A DNA stretch of 64,000 bases, from contig NZ_JAASQJ010000004.1 in assembly GCF_011762185.1 (NCBI RefSeq), positions 434,001-498,000 of the forward strand. The letters are read 5' to 3'. The translations under genes were made by a program, and so were the position numbers. Source of the DNA: Dyadobacter arcticus (GTDB lineage: Bacteria > Bacteroidota > Bacteroidia > Cytophagales > Spirosomataceae). The notes below the pieces were generated by a model. That model was not told the DNA's origin. It ran no database searches and worked only from the letters and a program-made list of their open reading frames with translations. Each line of letters begins with the position of its first letter. Positions within the stretch are counted from its first letter, which is position 1. Shown here piece by piece: positions 25,404 through 33,488 of the stretch.

Positions 25404-26867
25404 ATGAAAGCATTTTTTGGCTTGATGGTTAGCATTGGCCTGCTGGCATTGCTGGGGACTGGTTTTGAAATCAATCGACCGGTTGAGGATATTTCATTTC
25501 AAAAAAATAAAAAGCCGAATATCGTCATCATCATTGCCGACCAATGGAATGCGCAATCGGTGGGTTATGCTGGTAATGCAGATGTGAAGACGCCGAATCT
25601 GGATAAACTGGCAGCCAGGAGCGTTATTTTCAAAAATGCAGTTTCGGTCATGCCGGTTTGCAGTCCCGCCAGGGCTAGCCTGCTCACGGGCCAGTACCCG
25701 CTCACGCACGGCGTTTTTTACAACGACCGTCCGCTTCGCAACAAAGCGCTGACCATGGCTGAAATTTACAAAGAGGCGGGTTATGCAACGGGCTTTATCG
25801 GAAAGTGGCACGTGAACGGGCAGCAGAATTTTGAAAAGCAATTCAGCGCCCGCAATCGTCCGGTCCCGAAAGATCGCCGTCAGGGTTTCGACTATTGGAA
25901 AGCGCGCGAAGTGACGCACGATTACAACAATTCATTCTATTTCGATGAAAATGATGTGAGGCATGATTGGTCGGGTTATGATGTTTTCCCGCAAACTGAC
26001 AGCGCGATCAGTTTCATTGATAAAAATAAAGCAAAACCTTTTCTGCTGGTACTGGCCTGGGGGCCGCCGCATGATCCTTATGCAACTGCGCCAGAGGAGT
26101 ACCGGAAATTGTATCAGCCGGAAAAGCTCACTTTACGGCCCAATATTCCTGATTCGCTTAAAGCAAAAGCACGGAAGGATCTGGCAGGCTATTATGCACA
26201 TTGCACGGCATTGGATAAGTCGGTGGGAGATTTACTGACAGCATTAAAAAAGGCCGGAGTGGAGGAAAACACCATTCTCATTTTTACTTCCGATCATGGC
26301 GATATGTTGTATTCGCAGGGAAAGATGAGGAAACAAAAACCCTGGGACGAGTCGCTGCTGGTACCGTTGATTGTACATTATCCTGCGGGACTGGGTGTGA
26401 AAAAGCGTGAATTAACCCTTCCATTCAGCAACATTGACATTTTGCCAACATTATTGGGATTGAATGATTTAAAAATTCCAGCTGCTATAGAGGGGACAAA
26501 TTACGCAGCAATCCTGAGCGGAAAAGATCAGCCGACGGGCGAGGAAGCCGCATTGATCCAATTGCCCGTGCCGTTTCATGAAAACAATTTTTTGAATGGA
26601 GGAAAGGAATACCGCGCAATCCGCACAAAACAATACACATACGTTCGAGATTTAAACGGTCCGTGGCTTTTGTATGACAATGTCAAAGATCCCTACCAAC
26701 TCACAAATCGGATTGGAACTTCGGAATATGCGGCTGTGCAGGCTAAACTTGAAAAGGTGCTGGTAACTAAACTGGCCGAAGCGAAAGACCAGTTTCTGAC
26801 GGCCGACACTTATATGTCTCACTGGAAATACAAATATGATGGTAAGGATAGCCTGCGTTTGCATTAA
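25404..26867 (+). CDS. Sulfatase 6 (S1 family)
   Basis: A 487-residue sulfatase with an N-terminal hydrophobic segment (LMVSIGLLALLGTGF) that acts as a signal peptide or anchor. Motifs: IIIADQWNAQSVGYAG (the second Asp of the usual DD pair is Gln), CSPAR with Cys86, GKWHVNG, and FTSDHGDMLYSQG. The ADQ form is typical of choline-sulfatase- and heparan-type sulfatases. Its 3' end overlaps the start of sulfatase 7 by 32 bp. Confidence 0.9.
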   Translation: MKAFFGLMVSIGLLALLGTGFEINRPVEDISFQKNKKPNIVIIIADQWNAQSVGYAGNADVKTPNLDKLAARSVIFKNAVSVMPVCSPARASLLTGQYPLTHGVFYNDRPLRNKALTMAEIYKEAGYATGFIGKWHVNGQQNFEKQFSARNRPVPKDRRQGFDYWKAREVTHDYNNSFYFDENDVRHDWSGYDVFPQTDSAISFIDKNKAKPFLLVLAWGPPHDPYATAPEEYRKLYQPEKLTLRPNIPDSLKAKARKDLAGYYAHCTALDKSVGDLLTALKKAGVEENTILIFTSDHGDMLYSQGKMRKQKPWDESLLVPLIVHYPAGLGVKKRELTLPFSNIDILPTLLGLNDLKIPAAIEGTNYAAILSGKDQPTGEEAALIQLPVPFHENNFLNGGKEYRAIRTKQYTYVRDLNGPWLLYDNVKDPYQLTNRIGTSEYAAVQAKLEKVLVTKLAEAKDQFLTADTYMSHWKYKYDGKDSLRLH

Positions 26868-28239
26868 GTCATTGTTGTTAATTGCGTTGCTCAACAGTTA
26901 TACGCAGCGGGCATCAGCACAGAGAAAAAGCACTTCTCAACCTCCTAACATCATTTTCCTACTTACCGACGATCACCGCTGGGATGCGCTGGGGGTTATG
27001 GGAAACAAGATCATTCAAACGCCCAATCTTGATGCGATTGCAAATCGCGGCATTCTTTTCCGGAAGGCATATGTTACCACGGCGATTTGCATGGTCAGCC
27101 GCGCCAGTCTGTTGAGCGGCCAGTACTTGTCCAGGCATGGTATTGCCGACTTTAACACCGATTTCACGTCCCAGGCACTTTCTCAAACCTATCCGGCGCT
27201 GCTAAAAAAGGCAGGTTATAAACTTGGTTTTATTGGGAAATGGGGTATTGATGTGCAAAATCAGCCTGATTCGCTTTTCGACTATTGGGCGAGTGCCAAG
27301 GAAGGACAGCCTGCTTATGAGCTGGTCAATAGAAGCGGAAAGGTTATTCACCATACCGACAGCGTAGAAAAAGATATCTCACAATTTCTCAATCAATTTG
27401 CTGGAAAACAGCCTTTTTGTTTGTCAGTCAGTTTTAAAGCGCCTCACGAGCTCGATGGTAATCCGCCGACTTATCCGGTTCAGGAGCGGTTTAAGGATTT
27501 GTATAAAAATGATAAGATTCCTGATCCCATTACAGCGGATCCAAAATTCTGGACCAGCTTTCCCGATTTTTTCAAGACTGATGCCAATATCGGCCGCGAC
27601 CGCTGGAAACCTTTGCTTTCAACACCTGAACTTCGGCAGGAAACCACCAAAAATTATTACCGGCTCATTACCGGCGTTGACGAGGTCGTCGGGAACCTGG
27701 TTGCGCAGTTGAAAACATTGAATATTGATAACAATACCATCATCATTTTTATGGGCGACAATGGTTTCTCGCTCGGCGAGCATGGATTGGAAGGCAAATG
27801 GTTCGGCTTCGAGGAATCGATCCGGGTGCCGTTGATTATCTCTGGAAATGTGCTTCCTGATCATTTGAAAAAAACAAAAAACGATCAGATATCCCTGAAT
27901 ATCGACATTGCACCTACTATTTTGTCACTTGCAGGCATTCCGGTTCCTGCGCAAATGCAGGGAAAGGATCTGATTGGAATGCTGGATAAACAATTACCAG
28001 CACGAGAGGATTTTTTTTACGAACATACCTTTATGGGCAGTCCGCGGCTACCGAAGGTCGAGGGCGTTGTTTCAGCTGATCTCAAATACATGAAGTACAC
28101 GGAGCACGGGTACGAACAACTTTATGACACAAAGAATGATCCGCATGAAACCGCGAACCTGGCCGCAGACAAAACATATACAAACCAAATAACTGCCCTT
28201 AGAAAACGGTACGAAGTCCTCAAAAAAGAAGCAAAATAA
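26836..28239 (+). CDS. Sulfatase 7 with variant CMVSR motif
   Basis: A 467-residue sulfatase. The signal peptide is short (VCIKSLLLIALLNSYTQRASAQ). Motifs: FLLTDDHRWDALG, the activation motif CMVSR with Cys85, SGQYLSRHGI, IGKWGID, and FMGDNGFSLGEHGLEGKW. The usual CxPxR recognition motif has Val in place of Pro, which might affect recognition by formylglycine-generating enzyme. The start codon lies inside sulfatase 6 (32-bp overlap), implying translational coupling. A start 3 bp downstream is equally possible. It is the last gene of the locus; the next gene is convergent. Confidence 0.88.
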   Translation: MMVRIACVCIKSLLLIALLNSYTQRASAQRKSTSQPPNIIFLLTDDHRWDALGVMGNKIIQTPNLDAIANRGILFRKAYVTTAICMVSRASLLSGQYLSRHGIADFNTDFTSQALSQTYPALLKKAGYKLGFIGKWGIDVQNQPDSLFDYWASAKEGQPAYELVNRSGKVIHHTDSVEKDISQFLNQFAGKQPFCLSVSFKAPHELDGNPPTYPVQERFKDLYKNDKIPDPITADPKFWTSFPDFFKTDANIGRDRWKPLLSTPELRQETTKNYYRLITGVDEVVGNLVAQLKTLNIDNNTIIIFMGDNGFSLGEHGLEGKWFGFEESIRVPLIISGNVLPDHLKKTKNDQISLNIDIAPTILSLAGIPVPAQMQGKDLIGMLDKQLPAREDFFYEHTFMGSPRLPKVEGVVSADLKYMKYTEHGYEQLYDTKNDPHETANLAADKTYTNQITALRKRYEVLKKEAK

Positions 28240-28257
28240 CGTGAGAGTGCAAACGGT

Positions 28258-28647
28258 TTACGGCAAATTAATTTGCCACGAAACCCCAAACCTATCGTTT
28301 ACCCAACCAAATTTTTTACTGAAACCATAATTGCCGATGGCCATCAGTGCCTTTCCACCTTCGAGTAGTTTTTCGTAGAGTTCCGTTATTTCTTCCTCAC
28401 TTTCGCAGGAAATGAAAAGTGACATGGCTGGGGTAAAGGTGAAATCATGCACAGGACTGCTATCGATTGCCATGTATTGTATACCATTCAATGTGAATGT
28501 TGCGTGAATAATTTTCCCCTCCATTTCACCGGCGACATGCTTACTTATAGAAGTAATAGCGGAATCGGGAAATAGTGAAGTGTAGAAGGTTATCGCTTCT
28601 TCGGCTTGTCCTTCAAACATTAAAAAAGTGGTGATTTTTTGGGCCAT
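28258..28647 (-). CDS. VOC-family (PhnB-like) protein
   Basis: A 129-residue protein of the vicinal oxygen chelate superfamily, PhnB/3-demethylubiquinone methyltransferase-like subgroup: MAQKITTFLMFEGQAEEAIT, FYTSLFPDS, and GWVNDRFGVSWQINLP are typical. These proteins are often misannotated as methyltransferases; the true role is unknown. The ATG at 28647 is chosen; the frame is open to 28707 but the upstream part has no homology look. It is convergent with the sulfatase locus (18-bp gap). Confidence 0.85.
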   Translation of the reverse strand: MAQKITTFLMFEGQAEEAITFYTSLFPDSAITSISKHVAGEMEGKIIHATFTLNGIQYMAIDSSPVHDFTFTPAMSLFISCESEEEITELYEKLLEGGKALMAIGNYGFSKKFGWVNDRFGVSWQINLP

Positions 28648-28735
28648 TTGAACGTCATTTTTAGAGCTTAAATTACGCATCGCCACCTGTTGGCGCATCA
28701 GAAGCAATTATACCAAATTTTTTTGCCGCACATTC

Positions 28736-28786
28736 TTGCTTTGCTAAAAAGTTTATTTCATCTTTGTCTATCGAATTAGTAGATTT
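28736..28786 (+). promoter_or_regulatory. Promoter and operator of cysteine desulfurase unit (site B)
   Basis: TTG at 28736-28738, 20-bp spacer and CATCTTTG at 28759-28766 form the promoter. The pseudo-palindrome TCTATCGAATTAGTAGA (28767-28783) follows directly, in the same place as in site A (10998-11022); 23 of 25 bases of the shared block agree. The operator's right end overlaps the first strand of the riboswitch P1 stem. An isolated half-site-like word, TCTACTAAAT, lies at 28900-28909. Confidence 0.7.
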
Positions 28787-28875
28787 ATTGAGAATGAAGG
28801 GAGAGGTTAGGCTCTATGATCTTCTGGCAACCTAGGACTTTTAAGGTGCCCCAACCTAATTCTAATGATAAATCT
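28781..28875 (+). promoter_or_regulatory. SAM-I-type (S-box) riboswitch
   Basis: The fold can be drawn by eye. P1 is AGATTTAT (28781-28788) with ATAAATCT (28868-28875). P2 is GAAG (28796-28799) with CTTC (28821-28824), containing a kink-turn-like ATGA, topped by GAG/CTC. P3 is GGC-A-ACCT (28826-28833) with AGGT-GCC (28844-28850), the conserved GGCAACC and GGTGCC words of SAM-I. The loop AGGTT (28804-28808) can pair with AACCT (28853-28857) as the SAM-I pseudoknot. P4 is missing or minimal. It would sense S-adenosylmethionine and lower expression of the downstream genes when SAM is high. Downstream, AAGATC (28877-28882), GATCTT (28916-28921) and AAGATC (28928-28933) can form alternative hairpins, a possible switch. 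Confidence 0.8.
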
Positions 28876-29013
28876 TAAGATCCAACCACCGGATTGAATT
28901 CTACTAAATGAAGCTGATCTTTTCAGGAAGATCTGGTGAACTGTATGGTTTTTAAGGCTGTGTTTTGTGATGTTAAAAATCCGGGTTGAATCTTATTCTA
29001 GCTATATAACTCA

Positions 29014-30282
29014 ATGAAAATCAGAAATTTTTGTTCCTATGCAATGCTCATTGCATTTTCGTTCAATATCAATTTTTCACAAGCAAAATCCCTTCCGCTT
29101 AAAAACGGCATCTGGCGCGGCGTCTTCAAGGTTGGAGAGATTGAAGTGCCATTTAATTTTGAAGTCAAAAATGGCGCTGATGAAAAGCCTGTTTTCACAG
29201 CCATCAATGGTGACCGCAGGGATGATTTTCAGGTAACCCACGTTTCCGACGACTCGATCCGGGTTAGTCTGAACACCTTTGAAACAGCCTGGTTCGCAAA
29301 AATCCAGCCGGACGGCAGCATTATCGGGGTTCAGAAAAGTCTGGTTCCGGGGAATACCAGCCGGGTATATCCATTTGAGGCCCGGCCAGGGAAAGCCTAT
29401 CGTTTCGTGGAGCCGGGAAAAGAAGTTGTACCGAAGTCGAATATTTCCGGACGCTGGGTTGTGAAGATTCAGGCCAATCCCAATGCGACAGACAAAGCGG
29501 CCCCTGACAGGGTAGCCGTTTTTGAACAAGAAGGAAACAAATTGAATGGCATTATCCTTTCCGTTTCGGGCGACAGCCGGGAGCTGGAAGGCAGCGTACA
29601 GGGCGATGAGTTTCTATTGTCGGGCTTCACGGGAGCCAGTCCGGCTTACGTGAGAGGAAAGATTAATAACGACAACTCCATCACTGGTTCGATTGGAGCC
29701 AGCGCAGAGCCCATCCGGTTCGACGCTGTAAAAGACGATAAGGCAGCTTTGCCGGATGCCTATGCACTTACATTCCTGAAACCGGGTTATGACAAATTCG
29801 ACTTTACTTTTCCGGACATCAACGGAAAGCAGGTATCGCTCAGCGACGAAAAATACAAGGGTAAGGTAGTGATCATCGAAATCATGGGAACCTGGTGCCC
29901 TAACTGCATTGATCAGGTTACTTTTCTGGCTCCCTGGTTTAAAGAAAACAAAAGCAAAGGTGTAGAAGCAATCGGGCTGGCATTTGAGGCAAAAGATGAT
30001 CCCGCATTTGCAAAAAACACATTGACTAAACTTAAAAACCGCTACGATATCCAGTATGACCTGCTTTTCGCTGGAAAAGTGGGAGGTAATGTGGTCGCGG
30101 AAAAGTTGCCTGCAATCGATAAATTCCTGGCTTATCCAACGACCATCATTGTAGGCCGCGATGGTAAAGTGAAGGAAATACACACTGGCTTTTCCGGAAA
30201 AGGAACCGGCCAGTTCTACCAGGATTATGTAAAAAAATGGAACGAAGATCTTGCCAAGCTCATCTCCGAGCCCCTTCCTTGA
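29014..30282 (+). CDS. Secreted TlpA-like thioredoxin-fold protein
   Basis: A 422-residue protein with a signal peptide (MLIAFSFNINFSQA). Residues ~25-240 form a beta-rich region with repeated GxWRGVFKVGE / SGRWVVKI units; the C-terminal domain (about 255-415) is a TlpA/AhpC-type thioredoxin fold with the active site GTWCPNC (Cys295 and Cys298). It should act as a thiol-disulfide oxidoreductase in the periplasm, with the Trp-Cys-x-x-Cys context of reducing TlpA proteins. It is the first gene after the riboswitch and lies 77 bp before the cysteine desulfurase gene, so a sulfur-related function is implied but not shown. Confidence 0.85.
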   Translation: MKIRNFCSYAMLIAFSFNINFSQAKSLPLKNGIWRGVFKVGEIEVPFNFEVKNGADEKPVFTAINGDRRDDFQVTHVSDDSIRVSLNTFETAWFAKIQPDGSIIGVQKSLVPGNTSRVYPFEARPGKAYRFVEPGKEVVPKSNISGRWVVKIQANPNATDKAAPDRVAVFEQEGNKLNGIILSVSGDSRELEGSVQGDEFLLSGFTGASPAYVRGKINNDNSITGSIGASAEPIRFDAVKDDKAALPDAYALTFLKPGYDKFDFTFPDINGKQVSLSDEKYKGKVVIIEIMGTWCPNCIDQVTFLAPWFKENKSKGVEAIGLAFEAKDDPAFAKNTLTKLKNRYDIQYDLLFAGKVGGNVVAEKLPAIDKFLAYPTTIIVGRDGKVKEIHTGFSGKGTGQFYQDYVKKWNEDLAKLISEPLP

Positions 30283-30359
30283 AAGGCAGGGCAATCGATT
30301 CGTTTGCGGCGGCCTGGCGGCGCCGAGATTGACTATTATAATAAATCACATTTTAGGAT

Positions 30360-31535
30360 ATGGAAATTTATTGTGACAATGCTGCTACAACGGCACTGGA
30401 TCCTGAGGTAATCGAAGCGATCCTGCCTTTCCTGACACAAAATTTTGGTAATCCGTCGTCCACACATGCGGCTGGGCGTAGCGTAAAAGAGGCGATAGAC
30501 CAGTCCCGAAACACGGTTGCGCGCATTCTGGGAGCCTCTCCCGGCGAAATTTATTTCACTTCCGGGGCGACAGAAGCCAATAACCTGGCCCTAACCGGCG
30601 CAATTCAGACTTATGAGATCAGTCACGTCATTACCAGCAAAATTGAACATAAGGCGGTGTTGCAAACTTTGGCCAGGCATGAAAAGGAAGGGGATATTGA
30701 AATCAGTTTCGTAAAGCTGGACGAGCGTGGCCACGTTGACCTTTATCATTTGGAAAATTTATTGAGGGCCAATCCGCGTACTTTGATCACATTGATGCAT
30801 GCCAATAATGAGATCGGCAACATTACGGACATTCATGCGATTGGCGTTCTGGCGCTGCGTTACAATGCTATTTTTCATACCGATACCACGCAAACTATTG
30901 GTAAAGTGCGGTTTGATCTGAACCAAATGGACATTGATTTCCTCGTTGGCTCAGCGCACAAATTTCATGGGCCAAAAGGGATTGGATTTATTTACATTAA
31001 TAAGAAACATAAGATCAAACCGCAGATACTAGGTGGCGGACAGGAGAATGGGCAACGCGGCGGGACGGAAAATGTAATAGGGATTGTCGGACTTGCCAAA
31101 GCCTTGGAAGTTGCCGACCGCGACCTGGAAGTGAATCAATCCAAAGTTTGCCGGTTGAAGCAATACCTGATCTCAAAACTGGCGATCAGTGGGATTGCTA
31201 ACATTTGCTATAACGGTGATAGCAAGTCGATTGATAACAGCATTACAAGCGTCGTTAATGTTTCTTTTCCTTGTCTGACGACGGAAAGTATTTTTAAAAA
31301 ACTCGATGCTGCTGGCATTGCGGTGTCGGGTGGGAGCGCCTGTTCCAATCTGGGTAATGGCAGCTCACATATGATCAGCGCATTGCCTTGCCAGCGGGAT
31401 AAGGAAAATGTCCGCTTTTCATTCAGCAAATTCAACGACTTTGACGAAGTGGATTATATCGTGGAAACGCTTGTGGGCATTTACGGTTCCGAGCATGCCG
31501 GGAGAAAAAAAGAAAAGGAATTAGCCATTATTTAA
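30360..31535 (+). CDS. Cysteine desulfurase (NifS/IscS-like)
   Basis: A 391-residue PLP enzyme, class V aminotransferase fold. The PLP lysine is Lys201 in SAHKFHGPKGIGF; the substrate-binding start is YCDNAATTALDPEV; the persulfide Cys is Cys328 in SGGSACSNLG. The short loop around the catalytic Cys fits group I (IscS/NifS-type). It removes sulfur from cysteine to make alanine and a protein persulfide for Fe-S clusters or thiolation. No IscU, SufB or thiamine gene is adjacent; the next gene is a small ACT-like protein 14 bp downstream. The unit is under the SAM-I riboswitch and operator B. Confidence 0.93.
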   Translation: MEIYCDNAATTALDPEVIEAILPFLTQNFGNPSSTHAAGRSVKEAIDQSRNTVARILGASPGEIYFTSGATEANNLALTGAIQTYEISHVITSKIEHKAVLQTLARHEKEGDIEISFVKLDERGHVDLYHLENLLRANPRTLITLMHANNEIGNITDIHAIGVLALRYNAIFHTDTTQTIGKVRFDLNQMDIDFLVGSAHKFHGPKGIGFIYINKKHKIKPQILGGGQENGQRGGTENVIGIVGLAKALEVADRDLEVNQSKVCRLKQYLISKLAISGIANICYNGDSKSIDNSITSVVNVSFPCLTTESIFKKLDAAGIAVSGGSACSNLGNGSSHMISALPCQRDKENVRFSFSKFNDFDEVDYIVETLVGIYGSEHAGRKKEKELAII

Positions 31536-31549
31536 ATCAACGAGCCGCA

Positions 31550-31804
31550 ATGAAAGATACTTTTCTATTAAAGATCATTTATAGAAACGCCGTAAGCCTT
31601 CACAAGATCACGTCAGTCGTTGAATCGGTAAAAGGGGCGAAGATCAAGCATCTCAATTTTATCAGCAGAGGAAAAACATTCGTCGGGATCATCGCCTTCG
31701 AAGTTACCCAGCTCATTGACTTTGAGCAGATTATCGTGCTGATCAGAAGAAATGGAGATATCTCAGAAATCGAAAGGGTTTCGGATCCAACTTTATGTTA
31801 TTAA
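31550..31804 (+). CDS. Small ACT-like regulatory protein
   Basis: An 84-residue protein whose pattern of strands and helices (LLKIIYRNAVSLHKITSVVE, IKHLNFISRGKTFVGIIAFE, FEQIIVLIRRNGDISEIERV) fits a single ACT domain, like the small subunit of acetolactate synthase. ACT domains bind amino acids and control enzymes. It is 14 bp after the cysteine desulfurase gene and no other gene of the unit follows. It may sense an amino acid such as cysteine or methionine for the desulfurase (inference). Confidence in the fold is moderate. Confidence 0.65.
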   Translation: MKDTFLLKIIYRNAVSLHKITSVVESVKGAKIKHLNFISRGKTFVGIIAFEVTQLIDFEQIIVLIRRNGDISEIERVSDPTLCY

Positions 31805-31844
31805 AGTATTTAGACCTGAAACCCTTCCTTATTTTCGGGTAAAA

Positions 31845-32795
31845 TCAAACAGCGCTGGTTACCATCGCTTTTGGTTTTCTGTATTTATGCAGGTTGATCA
31901 AAAGTACACTGGCCAAAATGACGATCAATCCTGAGATTTGCATGGGTGAAATGGATTCATTGGCAAAAAATATCCCTAATAAAACCGCTACAACCGGATT
32001 GACATAAGCATAAGTACTCACTTTGGTAGCAGGTTGTACTTTCAAAAGCCACACATAAGCGCTGAAACCAGCAATGGACCCAAATATGATCAGATAAACG
32101 GCTGCAAGCCAGGCGTCGGTCGGAACCGTTGCAAGATTAAGTGTCTCGGCTTCTCCGGAAATGAAAATTCCAGGAATAAATGCAACCCCCGCCGCAAACA
32201 TTTGCCAGGTAGAGTTAACGGTTGCCGAATTGGAACCAGACTGGTATTTGGAATACAAAGATCCGCCCGCCCAGGCCATGGACCCTAATACAACCAGCCC
32301 CATTGCAAAAAGATCGCGGGAACTGTTTAATGAGGACATACTCGCCATAATCTTCTCGCTGAAAAGTAATACGACACCTGCAAAACCAATCAGTAGCCCT
32401 ATGATCGTTGACTTATTGCTCAGATTTTCAGACCATTTAGGTTTATCCAGCAACACAAACCACAGCGGGGAAGATGATACCATGATGGCGACCATTGCGC
32501 TCGGCAGGAATTGCTCGACCCAGATCACAATGCCATTTCCGACAAATAATAACAATAAACCCGTAACAATCGCTGGTTTGGCAATTTTATAGGAAAATAT
32601 CTTTTCGCCCTGCGCAAGGCTCCATGCGAGCATCAACAAACCTGCAATGATGAAGCGGAATGCACCTAAAAAGAACGGGGGCAAACCTTCCAGCGCTCTT
32701 TGAATAAAGAAATAAGTGGAACCCCAAACAATGTAAACCGTGGCGAATGCCAGCACTACAAGGAGGGTAGACGGAGTTTTGTTTTCTGTTTGCAT
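31845..32795 (-). CDS. EamA-family (DMT) transporter
   Basis: A 316-residue membrane protein with ten predicted transmembrane segments in two EamA repeats (first: VYIVWGSTYFFIQRALEGLP; second: LVVLGSMAWAGGSLYSKY). Drug/metabolite transporter family, often an exporter of amino acids or metabolites. It is 7 bp downstream of an Lrp-type regulator, a common pairing for amino-acid exporters. Substrate cannot be read from the sequence. Confidence 0.92.
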   Translation of the reverse strand: MQTENKTPSTLLVVLAFATVYIVWGSTYFFIQRALEGLPPFFLGAFRFIIAGLLMLAWSLAQGEKIFSYKIAKPAIVTGLLLLFVGNGIVIWVEQFLPSAMVAIMVSSSPLWFVLLDKPKWSENLSNKSTIIGLLIGFAGVVLLFSEKIMASMSSLNSSRDLFAMGLVVLGSMAWAGGSLYSKYQSGSNSATVNSTWQMFAAGVAFIPGIFISGEAETLNLATVPTDAWLAAVYLIIFGSIAGFSAYVWLLKVQPATKVSTYAYVNPVVAVLLGIFFANESISPMQISGLIVILASVLLINLHKYRKPKAMVTSAV

Positions 32796-32802
32796 GACAA
32801 CG

Positions 32803-33279
32803 CTATTTTTCTGGTATGACTAATTGTTGTTCTTCTTTTACTGTTTCAAGTACGATGGTGGTCCGGGTGGAAATGATATTGGGTATTTTGCTGAACGAGT
32901 TTCGCATTAAGGCCATTAGCGATGCCGAATCGGCGGTTCTCACTTTCACCAGATAACAGTCGTCCCCGGCAATGTGGTGTACTTCCTGAACTTCCGGGAT
33001 CTTCGCCAGTTCTCTGGGGGTATTGCTGCTCCCCATTCCTTCCGACGACTTCATGGAAATGAATGCAAGCAGCTTTTGCTGCAATGCGGCCGGGTTGATG
33101 CGCGTGGTGTACTGAATAATGACATTCTTCTGTTCCAGCTTTTTAACCCTTTCTAAAACTGCCGAAGGAGCCATTTCCAGCTCCCGTGCCAGATCCGCAT
33201 TGGAGATCCTTGCATTCTCCTGCATAAGCCGCAGAATGCTTAGATCGATCTTGTCTAATATTATTTCATTTAAATTCAT
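32803..33279 (-). CDS. Lrp/AsnC-family transcriptional regulator
   Basis: A 158-residue regulator: N-terminal HTH (LDKIDLSILRLMQENARISNADLARELEMAPSAVLERVKKLE in parts) and C-terminal RAM/ACT-like effector domain (VHHIAGDDCYLVKVRTADSASL). It likely responds to an amino acid and controls the adjacent EamA exporter, with which it forms an operon. The ATG at 33279 lies 209 bp from the divergent GH26 gene. Confidence 0.92.
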   Translation of the reverse strand: MNLNEIILDKIDLSILRLMQENARISNADLARELEMAPSAVLERVKKLEQKNVIIQYTTRINPAALQQKLLAFISMKSSEGMGSSNTPRELAKIPEVQEVHHIAGDDCYLVKVRTADSASLMALMRNSFSKIPNIISTRTTIVLETVKEEQQLVIPEK

Positions 33280-33488
33280 GGCTAATAGATAGTGTAATTC
33301 GAATGATGTTCAGTTTTATGTGTGCTAACTTGTATATAGTTCACGTATTACAGTTCAAAGTTATTAAAAGTTCTCTTTTTAGTTGAGTATTCAGAATTAT
33401 TTTCTATTTGGACTATGAGGACAGGTTTTGCAGGCTGAAATCAATAATTTTTCATATTTGTAAACAATATACTTCAACTCCAAACTCT

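Noticed and set aside
28908..28955. 15-codon ORF after the SAM riboswitch (MKLIFSGRSGELYGF)
   Set aside because: No Cys or Met codon run and no conservation evidence; likely part of the leader RNA structure.
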